Below, one piece after another: positions 23,007 through 32,925 of a DNA stretch of 64,000 bases. Positions within the stretch are counted from its first letter, which is position 1, and every line of letters begins with the position of its first letter. Source of the DNA: Ixodes scapularis (taxonomy: Eukaryota; Arthropoda; Arachnida; Ixodida; Ixodidae); contig NW_024609879.1 in assembly GCF_016920785.2 (NCBI RefSeq), positions 16,498,078 to 16,562,077 on the forward strand, written 5' to 3'. The translations under genes and the position numbers were made by a program. The notes under the pieces were generated by a model. It searched no databases. It was given only the letters and a program-made list of their open reading frames with translations, and was not told where the DNA came from.

Positions 23007-23693
23007 TGCCCACATTTTATTCTAGTGTGCAGGACGTCGGGAGAAGAAGAGGACGGGCGAGCGAGGCGCGAGCGGGGGCCAGCCGGCGAAGAAAGGGGAA
23101 GAGCCTGCTGCATGCGGCTGGAGCCGGGCAGGAACGATAGATCCGTTTTGGATGGTCTGGCCCATGGCGAACCCCGGAGAATTCCAACAGCGAGGTTCGG
23201 ATCAGGACCGGCGGAAGCGGCGAGTTCTGACCATACCGGTCTAGTCCAAGACGATCCCTCAGTGGTTCCGCAGCGAGACTATGGCTGTGATAGCCCGGAA
23301 CAGCTAGCCTACGCAGCACTGGCGTGGGAAGGACGATCCGCAGACCTGGGGCCCTACACTGTTAGCAAAAATAACACGCCCAGACGTGTAAACCGTTGTC
23401 CCATAGCGGACACGTCGAAACGTGTTCGTTTTACACGAGGCCATCTGTGTTTTTCGTCTACACATGAGGTGCTGTGTAAACTTAACACGCTACACCGTGT
23501 CTGCCTTCCGCAAAAACGTTTCGAGCGTGTTCCTTATGAAACATGGCGACCAGCGGCCGAGAACAGGCGAGAGACGAGCCCAGCGAGCCGCGCGCCTTTC
23601 AGCCGATTTGAAAGCACACAGGGCGCGTTAGTTCTCGTTCGATGTCTTTTATACACAGTAAAAATGTCTCCAAGTGGCGGGCGTAGCACGTAG
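23007..23693 (+). CDS. Long hypothetical ORF, low support
   Basis: The longest plus-strand frame in this part of the window (ORF starts at a Met at 22989 inside the short TIR element; 234 codons). It is Arg-, Glu- and Gly-rich at the start and has no recognisable domain. GC-rich sequence makes long chance frames likely, and a competing frame starting at the ATG near 23164 also looks plausible for a short distance. No splice or promoter evidence. Confidence 0.2.
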   Translation, partial: CPHFILVCRTSGEEEDGRARRERGPAGEERGRACCMRLEPGRNDRSVLDGLAHGEPRRIPTARFGSGPAEAASSDHTGLVQDDPSVVPQRDYGCDSPEQLAYAALAWEGRSADLGPYTVSKNNTPRRVNRCPIADTSKRVRFTRGHLCFSSTHEVLCKLNTLHRVCLPQKRFERVPYETWRPAAENRRETSPASRAPFSRFESTQGALVLVRCLLYTVKMSPSGGRST

Positions 23694-23887
23694 CTACTTG
23701 CAAAGGTACGTACGTACGTGCGTTGTCGGCGGTCGGCGGTGTCGGTAGCCTCAACGAGCCGCTAGACAAAAAAAAAAAACGAACGTTTTTTTTTGTTTTC
23801 TTTTTTTTTTTAAATAAGCTGCACAATAAAATACGGCAAAAAGAATATCTTTACTATATTCCTAACGAGCGTGTTGGTACGATGTAC

Positions 23888-23997
23888 TAGATAGCAGAAA
23901 GTATAAAACAGAAAGAGGACGAAACACAGACGAGTGCATTCTTTCATGTACTCGTCTGTGTTTCGTCCTCTCTCTCTTTTATACTTTCTGTTATCTA
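23888..23997. repeat. Inverted repeat, ~45-bp arms
   Basis: TAGATAGCAGAAAGTATAAA...GAGGACGAAACACAGACGAGT is complemented by ACTCGTCTGTGTTTCGTCCTC...TTTATACTTTCTGTTATCTA around a ~13-base loop. A second pair of arms overlaps its right end: CTATACCCGTTTTCACCTCA at 23994-24017 and its complement at 24235-24258, so two foldback structures share a border. Confidence 0.7.
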
Positions 23998-24017
23998 TAC
24001 CCGTTTTCACCTCAAGA

Positions 24018-25315
24018 ACCGCAGTAAAACAAGTCCGGCTCCTCGCGGAGCATTACTGATTTACCTCTTTATGTGGACAACTAAGATATATGTAGGTGAA
24101 TTTTATATTAGATATATGTTATCTTATCAAGGCGCACACGTTCCAGACGTCAAAAGCACTGCTTTTTCCTCAGAAAGCAAATCTCGTAAGAACTACTTCG
24201 CACAGCGTATGAACAATGCGCAAAACTTACTTTCTTCTTGAGGTGAGAACGGGTATAGTAATATCCTTACCTCATTTCTGCAAATACTCATGTCAAGCCA
24301 AGCGTCGATTGTTGACAACCAGTGTTGCTGATAGCGTTGACAAACTTTTTATTCCACCAATTTACGCGAATTGCACAACAGATGTGATCTTGGCGCATCT
24401 TGAAGGATCACTAAAGCTAAAGAAGAACATGTAGTCTTTTTTTGTAGTTTTATCAGTTACTAAAATCTTTTATGACTGCCTGCACGTAAATATCGGATTC
24501 GAAAGTGACCATCCTCCTGCGATAACCTGCAGAAAAGTGGTCATTCCGGTCGACACTTTGCCGAAAGGCTAGTCAATCGCTTTTTGGGGTAGTCAAAGCC
24601 CCAAAACGGTACTTTGACTACCCAAAGTAGAGATTGTTTCTCAGAGTGCACGGCCGGCTGTGAGTCCAGTGCCATGTCGGCTCTAACATTGGGATAAGTT
24701 ATGGAGGGCGACCTTCAATATGTCATTTTGGCATGCATGTGCGTTATAAATTCAAAGTTGGTCCCGGTCGGTGTCTAGAGTATTCAGTCCCGGCCACTGT
24801 AAAATGCGCGTGAAGGCAACTTTAGAAGGTTAGAGCCTCATATATTCGCGGGGGGAGGTTTGGGTATCGCCAACTGGTGGAAAGTTTTCACAACCCAGGA
24901 GGATACAGCTTCCTCTGTTGGTGCAATCACGTGCAATTCCAAGGTTCTTTGCACGACGAAAATTAATGCATAACCGCGCGGGTATACGCACGCTGTCCAG
25001 AGTGGTAAAAACGGAAGTGTCCCTAGCGAGCTTCTCACCGGGAATAGGCTTCGCTACGCGCTTCGCTACGCCTGTCAAAAGGAAGCACGCGCCATAGAAA
25101 GGGGCTGGGCAAAAAGAAATTGCTGTTTTCGTGCGGTGGCGCTAGGGATGAGCAACGCTAAAACCCCTTGATGTTTTAAAGGTAGCGTAATGTGCGTCAA
25201 TGCACGAGGCACGTGCAACGTGCAGCCTTGGGAAGATCGTGGCGGCACAGCGCAGCACTGAGCCAGATTTCAGACGTCACGTTCTTCTCAGAACTGGCGC
25301 GCGGCCCGTGTCTCG
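24018..25315. other. Anonymous stretch
   Basis: No gene recognised. A small palindrome GGGTAGTCAAAG/CTTTGACTACCC lies at about 24589-24622. The frame at 24216-24434 has no recognisable motif. Confidence 0.3.
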
Positions 25316-25821
25316 TTAGCGTAGCAGCTTGGGCGAGTTGGTTGCACATGATTACACACACCACAGAGCACTATAGCAAAACAACACTCACACCTTACAC
25401 ACGAAAAATAAATCAAAATTCAAACACACCGCGCTGACTGACAACTCTTTTTATATAACTTTATCTTCTTCAACCTCTAGCACCACCGAATTTCCCAAAT
25501 CACGCGCACCGATCTCCTAGATGCCTAAAAATGTTTTCTCTTTTTCTGTCAGGTGTAAAGATAGTCTACTAATACAGTTGTTATAGTTCCTGGCGATATG
25601 TTCTGCTCTGATAATTTCTCGAGTTAATTGGTTTCTGTTCCTACCTAAAATTGTACAGGATGGCAGGTGCCCTGAGATGCCTAGATGCCCTGAGTTGGCT
25701 CTGGCGCTGTTGGTGTTGTGTTCCCGGAGCCGATCATTAAGGCATCGTCCAGTCTGACCTATGTACACTTTCCCGCACGAAAGGGGAAATGAGTACACCA
25801 CATCATCGGCACACTCAACGA
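25316..25821 (-). pseudogene. Penelope-like element B, GIY-YIG part and 3' end
   Basis: On the minus strand this reads VVYSFPLSCGKVYIGQTGRC followed by NDRLREHNTNSARA, the GIY-YIG endonuclease core of Penelope-like retroelements (the VYIGQTGRC block and downstream Arg). It ends with the same 3' untranslated sequence as the copies at 29485-30300 and 32544-32925. It is the downstream half of the copy whose RT half is at 28675-29484; a PIF/Harbinger element lies between the halves. Confidence 0.85.
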
Positions 25822-26109
25822 GGGGGGCTAAGCTCGGCGCGGCGAGATCGAGGCGAGTTCTCCGCCAAACTCGCCGACCGCCGCGATCGGTCGGCGCCGT
25901 GCATGACGACACGTGCCGTCACTCCCTAGATCGTGACATCAGAACGGAGGGTTTGAGGCGGTCGGAGAGTGGCATATTCGGAACTCGCGGCGAGATGCTG
26001 TGACGTCATTGTGACGTGGCAGAAGCCGCCGCGGATAGGTAAAGCTTGCCGGCTCCGACCTAGGCGAGTTTGGGCGAGTTGGGCGCGAGATGAGGGAGAA
26101 GCGTCCAAA

Positions 26110-26271
26110 ATGGCAGCGTTCTTGTTCGTGTTTTGCCGTTGGCATAGGTATTTAAACCACGCCAATGTGCTTGACATGGACGACGTTCATTTTCAACAAC
26201 ACTATCGCCTCTCGAAAGACGTGGTAAGGTGGCTGTGCGATGAACTGCGTGGCGAACCGGGCTTGAGGTGA
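26110..26271 (+). pseudogene. HARBI1-like transposase, N-terminal remnant
   Basis: A 53-codon frame beginning MAAFLFVFCRWH at an ATG in good context (CCAAAATGG). It contains MDDVHFQQHYRLSKDVVRWL then CDELRGEP, which is the N-terminal helical block of PIF/Harbinger transposases (F-x-x-x-Y-R-L-S-...-L). The frame stops just where the family normally continues into the DDE domain, which is missing. Position 290 bases inside the left TIR of the element fits. Non-functional. Confidence 0.75.
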
Positions 26272-26404
26272 TGAAGCCGTGAATGAACCGTCGCCCCCGT
26301 CGTGAATCCTACATCCAAATCCTACAAAGTGAATCCTAGAAACAAATGTGTTTTTACGGCAATCTGCAACCAGGAACGCAATTTACCATTACCTACAGGC
26401 TTTT

Positions 26405-26829
26405 ACAATTATTTTGATGGGTTGCTGTGCTGCGTAGATGCAAGTTAAACGCGCTTGATAAAATTCAAACTAAAACATATGATAGAAGAAAAGCAATATA
26501 CATGAATGGCGCAGACTAACAACTGTGTAATTTCTTTCTCATCTTTCTTCTTCCACACCGTATTTTGACAAACAAATTGGCCGTTAATTGTTTATACAGC
26601 AGGAGAACATGCCAGAACATTGCGACATTGTCACCTACTGTAGATAAGCAATTTAGCCAGTGCAGTATGACTGCTAGCCTAGGGTCTTCAACGTGCACCA
26701 AGTAGTAGTGATACACGACCGAATGCCGGTACGATGCTCATCAACATCGAAAAGGGCAGGGGTGGGGGTGAATCCACGATCCTGGGTTCTGCAGCGGGAG
26801 CTTTCGCTCCACGTGCACCCTATTCTGAA

Positions 26830-26865
<36 letters not shown>

Positions 26866-27025
26866 GGCTGTGTGAGGGGAGAAAGATGAGAAAGAAATTC
26901 CACAGTTATTAGTCTGCGCCATTCCTGTATGTTGTTTTTAGTCTATACTCTGCTTTAGTTTATATCTTTATCAAGAGTGTTTTTCTTGCATCTACGTGGC
27001 GCAGCAAACCATCACAATGTCTAGT
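26405..27025. repeat. Large inverted repeat with a SINE in its loop
   Basis: The left arm (about 26405-26565) contains TTGATGGGTTGCTG, CGTAGATGCAAG, CTTGATAAA, AATGGCGCAGACTAACAACT and AATTTCTTTCTCATCTTTCT. The right arm (about 26865-27025) has all of these in complementary order. The loop holds SINE B (minus) and a (TA)n tract at 26831-26861. Arms are imperfect (roughly 80-90% by eye). Confidence 0.75.
26590..26825 (-). mobile_element. tRNA-derived SINE, family B
   Basis: On the minus strand: CAGAACCCAGGATCGTGGAT near the head, GATGAGCATCGTACCGGCAT, CACTACTACTTGGTGCACGTT, then the CATCTACAG-like (TATCTACAG) region. Same order as 5110-5395. It lies in the loop of the large inverted repeat. 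Confidence 0.75.
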
Positions 27026-27128
27026 CAACTAGCCCACATCCAAGCAATGTTTGTATAATTAGCATCCCTGCTGTTACCTATTCTTATTTGTCATTTACGA
27101 TTTAAATAAAAAAAAAATGGGCTGTATG

Positions 27129-28182
27129 CAGTCTTGTACACGTTAGTCAAAAAAAGTAATCGATTACAATTACTATTACTCTTGGCTAAAAAGTATTCGA
27201 TTAGATTACTTGATTACTCGACGGCAAAAGTAATTGGACATTACTTAAAGAAGTAATCGTTACTTTTCCGATTACTTTATTGTGTGAAGACACATCTTTA
27301 GCGCTCATAACAATGGACTACTTCCAACCTATAGTTCACATTTGCACAAGTATTGAAGAAGAAAAACTGGCTCCCTCTTCGTGGTCGCTGCACCTTCACG
27401 ATGCGGACACAAGCATAGAATTCGTTTGAAGACGTTTAATGATTTGGGCGTTCGCCAGTGTGTGTGTGTGTGGGGGGGGAGGGGGGGGCGGAGGGGTCTC
27501 TAGATCTTGTTAAGCTTGAGCAAGGGTTGTCGCTCAAAGTTTGCGTCGCTCATTTTATTATTCACATGTGGATGAGCTCGCATGTTATACAAAAGAGCAG
27601 CAGCTCCAGGATTTGAAACTGATCATGTCATGTGTAGTATCCATTAGCGGAAGAGATCGCCCCGACCATTTCTCAACTCGAAACATTGCTTGTCACAAAG
27701 ACCACGTAGGGGAAATGGGGAAATATTTCAACTGCCTTTGATGTCAACTGCCTCAAACTTCGCCCTGAATAACCTTTGTCACGCACTGTGGCTTCTCTGC
27801 CGCTTCCCACTCGCAGTCCCAGCTCGAAAAAAAAAAAAAAAAAAGAAAAACGGACAGTCCACAGAAACTCTACAAAGAAAGAGATTGACTTCGCTTCCTA
27901 CAGCTCCGCAAAAATCTTTAATTTTTCCGTTCAAAAAAAAAAAAGAATCAAATTTTATTTTTGTCATTTCATAAAAAAAAAGGCGTGTGCCGGGGGGGGG
28001 GGGGGGGGGGGGTTCCGTGGACAATTTGTAACGGTTACAAGTAATTTTATTACTTCAAAAAGTAATCAGATTACTCTTGTGATTACTGCATAATAAAAGT
28101 AATCAACTGAATACAAAATTACTCCAAAAAGTAATCGAACACAAGTAATTTGATTACTTGTAATGCGTACGGTACAAGTCTG
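27129..28182 (+). mobile_element. hAT non-autonomous element, copy 2
   Basis: 1054 bp bounded by a perfect 8-bp target duplication GCTGTATG (27121-27128 and 28183-28190). Same ends and same internal order as copy 1 at 18601. Copy 1 has about 125 more bases, mainly because copy 2 lacks a segment after its ...AACTGCCT near 27735. It carries a 21-G run at 27992-28012. No transposase. It is inserted inside the Harbinger element. Confidence 0.92.
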
Positions 28183-28194
28183 GCTGTATGTATG

Positions 28195-28465
28195 TTGATA
28201 CTGCCTAAAACTTGGTCTGCCTCAACGGGGAAGATTCTCCCAGCTGTAGATGAGAAATTTAGCCACGCAGTGCCGTACAACCGCTAGCCTGGGGTCTTTA
28301 ACGTCCATCCCGCAGTAGTGTTACACGACTGCACGCCGGTACGATGCTCATCAACATCGAAAAGGGCAGGGGTGGGGATTGAACTCAGGATCCTGGGTTC
28401 TGCAACGGACCTTTCCCTCGACGTGCTTCGAGCTGCTGTGCGCTAGCCCAGCCGGCCACCAATCC
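28195..28465 (-). mobile_element. tRNA-derived SINE, family B, fullest copy
   Basis: On the minus strand: a head with GGCCGGCTGGGCTAGCGCAC, a B-box-like GAGTTCAATCC, GATGAGCATCGTACCGGCGT, ACACTACTGCG, CGTTAAAGACCCCAGGCTAG, and a 3' part ending GAGGCAGACCAAGTTTTAGG. This copy best shows the tRNA-like head of the family. Confidence 0.75.
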
Positions 28466-28674
28466 CCCGATTTAAATAAAAAAAAAAAAAAGAAAGTTCA
28501 CTGCGGAGCGTAGGGAAAAATCGGAGCTACGCTGGGGAACTCGCCGCCGCCGGGGGGGCCGGAAATGTAAGAGGGGGAGTGGGAAACTCGCCGGGGCGGA
28601 GTCAAAAGAAGCTCCTCCCCTCCCCCGTGACGTGGCATCGGAGAGATTCCCGCCGGAGGCGAGCTTAGCCCCCC

Positions 28675-29484
28675 ATTCTGATGGTTTTGGTGCAGTATAC
28701 TGTTCGGTGGGAATCAGGCGAGTTGACTTGTTTACACAAGTTGCCAAGCTTGTTGGGAGCAGTGAAGACGACATTAATGTTGAACTTGTTGGCGATTTTT
28801 TTGATGCCATGGGAGAACCTGTGGAAATATGGAAGCACGACAGGTCTCGCAGATCATTCTCTGGCTCTTGGTGTGACATATGTTCTCGTATTTTTTTGTT
28901 TTCAAGATGCTCTCGGCAATCGATGTTAATAATGACGTGGGATATCCGGCGGATGTTAATCTAGAAATTGGGGCATCGAAGCTTATTGAAATAGAGTGCT
29001 CGCAGGATTTTTGAAGAGCGTTGTTTAGACATAATTTGACGATTCCTCTTTTTACTAGCTTAGAACGTGCCGAATTGTACTGAAGAATTGGTTTTTTACC
29101 CCTTGGCTCATATTTTCAGCATATATGAGTGTGTTGTAAATTGAGCCTGAGGTCGAGGAATCGGATTGATCTTTCTTCCGGAAGCTCATGAGTAATTTCC
29201 AGTGGTTTTAGGCAGTTTTTAAAAGTTGATAGAACACCGGCAACAGTGGTTGGAACATTACTGTTCTCGGCGTCAAGAATGATCAAATAATCATCGACGT
29301 TCCGAAACACTCTAGCAACTCTGGTGGAGTCAAGCCAATTGTTCAAGAGTCTGTCTTGGTGGGCGAGATAGAGATCACTTAGCACTGGGGCAATGCACAA
29401 CCCAATGCAAACACATTTCTTCTGTAGATACGTATTTTTCTTTCCAGGTAATAAAGGTCGAGCGTAGATAAACCGAGAGTAGAT
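28675..29484 (-). pseudogene. Penelope-like element B, RT part
   Basis: Minus-strand Penelope reverse transcriptase: CIAPVLSDLYLAHQDRLLNN, then FRNVDDYLIIL, where the catalytic block is NVDD instead of YVDD, then LPEERSIRFLDLRLNLQHTH. Stops and frame breaks follow towards 28675. It is joined head-to-head with copy A at 29484/29485 and separated from its own GIY-YIG half by the Harbinger insertion. Confidence 0.85.
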
Positions 29485-30300
29485 GTACTCTCGGTTTATC
29501 TACACTCGACCTTTATTACCTGGAAAGAAAAAAAACGTATCTACAGAAGTAAGGTGTTTGCATTGGGTACGTCGATGATTATTTGATCATTCTTGACACC
29601 GGTTCTCCTATGGCATCAAGAAAATCGCCAAGTTCAACATCAATGTCGTCTTCACTGCTCCCAACAAGCTTGGCAACTTGTGTAAACAAGTCAACTCGCC
29701 TGATTCCCACCGAACAGTATACTGCACCAAAAACCATCAGAACAGGTTCGTTGAGTGTGCCGATGAAGTGGTGTACTCATTTCCCCTTTCGTGCAGGAAT
29801 GTGTGCATAGGTCAGATTGGACGATGCCCTTGTGATCGGCTCCGGGAGCACAACACCAACAGCGCCAGAGCCAACTGAGGGCATCTTGGCATACACTGCC
29901 GGGATTGTGGGTGCGACGTTCACCTGCCATCCTGAACAATTTTAGGTAGGAACAGAAACCAATTAACTCGAGAAATTATCGAAGCAGAACATATCGGCAG
30001 GAACTATAACAACTGTATTAGTACACCATCTTTACACCTGACAGAAAAAGAGAAAAAATGTTTAGGCATCTAGGAGATCGGTGCGCGTGATTTGGGAAAT
30101 TCAGTGGTGCTAGAGGTTGAAGAAGACAAAGTTATATAAAAAGAGTTGTCAGTCAGCGCGGTGTGTTTGAATTTTGATTTATTTTTCGTGTGTAAGGTGT
30201 GAGTGTTGTTCGCTATAGTGCGCTGAGGTGTATGTAATCATGCGCGACCAACTCGCCCAAGCTGCTACGCTAACAAGATACATTTCTAGCACATCGGGCC
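29485..30300 (+). pseudogene. Penelope-like element A, internally deleted
   Basis: Starts inside the RT coding region (CTCGGTTTATCTACACTCGA, equal to the start of the conserved block at 31472 of copy C). Two internal deletions remove most of the RT: one joins GCATTGGGTA to the VDDYLIIL codons at about 29570, the other joins those to GGTTCTCC(C/T)ATGGCATCAA at about 29600. The GIY-YIG part follows with frame breaks, then the 3' untranslated region. Its 3' end runs directly into the 5' region of copy C, a head-to-tail order typical of PLEs. Confidence 0.8.
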
Positions 30301-30675
30301 TTTCTCCGCATCTCTCCTGGACCCCAAGTTTCCTTGTCATCTGGATTGCCATTCGCGTGTGTTAGGCGAGATCCTTCGGATATTGCATCCGCAACAAGTT
30401 GATACCACCTGAGGTAAAAGCCCTTTTTGGAATCTTCGCCCCATCAGTCGGCCACGGTACTCGAAAGTGCAAGATACTGCAATCGGAATGGCGTTTTTAC
30501 CGGACTTCTCTTTACGTGAGCCTATGCAATCTTCCGTTTGGGAGGAGAATGTGGCGTGAGCACTGTCTGCACGCCGATCGCCTAACAGAATATTTATGGC
30601 GATTTACTTTGAGACATCTCCGCAATCTTACACTCTAAAAAGTGAAAGGTCCCAGCAATCCTGTGCATGTCATAG

Positions 30676-32575
30676 GTGACATTCATCTCCCCCAGGCTGT
30701 GCAAAGTGTTCTCAGTCTTGGTCCCAAATTTGCTGTGGAACCAGAGGTCACCGCATGAAATGCTATCGTTGGTCCGCCAGGTCTCGCGCCGTGTTCCTGA
30801 GTTGGAAGTCGATCGGGTTACATCTGAAGGAGTTGACCTGCTACTCCCACAAGTACCGCAGGCCTCTTCTATATCTACCAGGAGGGTGGTTAAATATCTA
30901 CAAGAGAATTCCTTATTTCTTTTGCCTGCCGACAAAGAAGGAGGCTTCGCTGTCATGCACCAAGATATGTTTGGGACAAAAGCCATCTCAGCGATTGAGT
31001 CAGTTTTTCAATGTCATGAAGATGTCTCCCTGAGTAAGGCCAAAAAATATGCTAGACAATTGTGCCAGTCGTATGAACTGAAAAATCTTTGCACCCACAT
31101 CGATCGGAACAACTTGCTAAGCCTCAGTGTATCTTTCAGTGCCAAAACCCATAAAACCAGTTACCCCTTCAGAGTCATTGTATCCGAAAGGGAACCTGGC
31201 AAAAATCACTCACCCTTTTTCTCAAAGAAAAGCTAAACCTTCTTACAATTGACGACCCTTTCTTAATTAAGAGTTCCAACGAGGTCACCCAATTCCTGTC
31301 ACAGCAGAGTTATGATCACCTAGAAGCGTTTTCCATTGACATAAATGACCTATACTACGAACTACCCCAGGACGGCCTTTTGCGATGTGTAGAAGAGAGT
31401 ATTGATTCTTTTGGTTGCATAGCGTTCCAAAATTCCGCGGGTATTTCCGAAGACAATTTTCTGCATCTACTCTCGGTTTATCTACACTCGACCTTTATTA
31501 CCTGGAACGAAAAAATGCATCTACAGAAGAAAGGTGTTTGCATTGGGTTGTGCATTGCCCCAGTGCTAAGTGATCTCTATCTCGCCCAGCAAGACAGACT
31601 CTTGAACAATTGGCTTGACTCCACCAGAGTTGGTAGAGTATTTCGGTACGTCGATGATTATTTGATCATTCTTGGCGCCGAGAACAGTAATGTTCCAACC
31701 ACTGTTGCCGGTGTTCTATCAACTTTTAAAAACTGCCTAGAACCATTGGAAATTACTCATGAGCTTCCGGAAGAAAGATCAATCGGATTCCTTGACTTCA
31801 GGCTCAATTTACAACACACTCATATATGCTGGAAATATAAGCCAAGGGGTAAAAAACCAATTCTTCAGTACAATTCGGCACAATCTAAGCTAGTAAAAAG
31901 AGGAATCGTCAAATTATATCTAAACAACGCTCTTCAAAAATCCTGCGAGCACTCTATTTCAATAAGCTTCGATGCCCAAATTTCCAGATTAATATCCGCC
32001 GATATCCCACGTCATTATTAAGATCGATTGCTGAGAGCATCTTGAAAACAAAAAATACGAGACCATATGTCACACCAAGAGCCAGAGAAAGATCTACGAG
32101 ACCTGTCGTGCTTTCATATTTCCACAGGTTCTCCCATGGCATCAAGAAAAATCGCCAACAAGTTCAACATCAATGTCGTCTTCACTGCTCCCAACAAGCT
32201 TGGCAACTTGTGTAAACAAGTCAACTCGCCTGATTCCCACCGAACAGTATGCTGCACCAAAATCCATCAGAACAGGTTCGTTGAGTGTGCCGATGATGTG
32301 GTGTACTCATTTCCCCTTTCGTGCGGGAAAGTGTACATAGGTCAGACTGGACGATGCCTTAATGATCGGCTCCGGGAACACAACACCAACAGCGCCAGAG
32401 CCAACTCAGGGCATCTAGGCATCTCAGGGCACCTGCCATCCTGTACAATTTTAGGTAGGAACAGAAACCAATTAACTCGAGTAATTATCGAAGCAGAACA
32501 TATCGCTAGGAACTATGACAACTGTATTAGTACACCATCTTGACACCTGACAGAAAAAGAGAAAACATTTGTAGG
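30676..32575 (+). pseudogene. Penelope reverse transcriptase and GIY-YIG endonuclease
   Basis: Penelope-like elements encode an RT fused to a GIY-YIG nuclease. Here the coding region is in three frames. 30676-31236 carries an N-terminal part with FLLPADKEGGFAVM and SVSFSAKTHKTSYPFRVIVS (RT fingers). 31380-32021 carries GVCIGLCIAPVLSDLYLA and the catalytic FRYVDDYLI (YVDD at 31647-31658), then SIGFLDFRLNLQ. 32067-32543 carries the endonuclease VVYSFPLSCGKVYIGQTGRC with downstream HLPSCTILGRNRNQLTR. The frame breaks between 31236-31380 and at 32021-32067 make it non-functional as it stands, but the catalytic motifs are kept, so it is the youngest of the three PLE copies. Confidence 0.9.
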
Positions 32576-32704
32576 CATCTAGGAGATCGGTGCGCGTGAT
32601 TTGGGAAATTCGGTGGTGCTAGAGGTTGAAGAAGACAAAGTTATATAAAAATAGTTGTCAGTTAGCGCGGTGTTTTTGAATTTTGATTTATTTTTCGTGT
32701 GTAA

Positions 32705-32872
32705 AGGGGTATTCACACGTGGGATGCGCGTGCCGGGGATTTCTCCCCGGCACGCGCATCCCACGACGGAAACGTCAGGCTTTGCGATGTACAAAAGCCT
32801 CGCGTTTTCATCTCGTGATGCGCGCGTGCCGGGAAGAAATCCCCGGGATTTCTCCCTCGTGTGAATACCCCT
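32705..32872. mobile_element. PIF/Harbinger-type MITE with TAA duplication
   Basis: 168 bp with TIRs AGGGGTATTCACACG and complement, flanked by TAA on each side (32702-32704, 32873-32875). PLE copies A and B show the empty site with a single TAA. A 3-bp TWA duplication is the hallmark of PIF/Harbinger. The interior folds into a GC-rich hairpin (GATGCGCGTGCCGGGG and complement). Confidence 0.88.
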
Positions 32873-32925
32873 TAAGGTGTGAGTGTTGTTTGCTATAGTG
32901 CGCTGTGGTGTGTGTCAGCACGTGT

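Larger units (their letters stand above)
25822..28674 (+). mobile_element. PIF/Harbinger element inserted in PLE B
   Basis: Terminal inverted repeats GGGGGGCTAAGCTCG (25822) and its complement ending at 28674 bound 2853 bp. The PLE sequence on the two sides is continuous except for five bases (CAGGT) present in the uninterrupted copies, so a clean 3-bp duplication is not visible. The left part encodes a HARBI1-like N-terminus. The interior has been replaced or invaded by an inverted repeat, two SINE B copies and hAT copy 2. Confidence 0.75.
30300..32925 (+). mobile_element. Penelope-like element C, near full length
   Basis: Head-to-tail behind copy A. Holds a 5' region, RT and GIY-YIG coding parts (30676-32543), and a 3' untranslated region interrupted by the MITE at 32705-32872. 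After the MITE the 3' sequence resumes (GGTGTGAGTGTTG...) to about 32925, where it diverges from copies A and B. Confidence 0.85.

Noticed and set aside
30676..32925. Hammerhead ribozyme in the Penelope-like cluster
   Set aside because: Known from some PLEs, but I found no CTGATGA...GAAA core with matching stems by eye.
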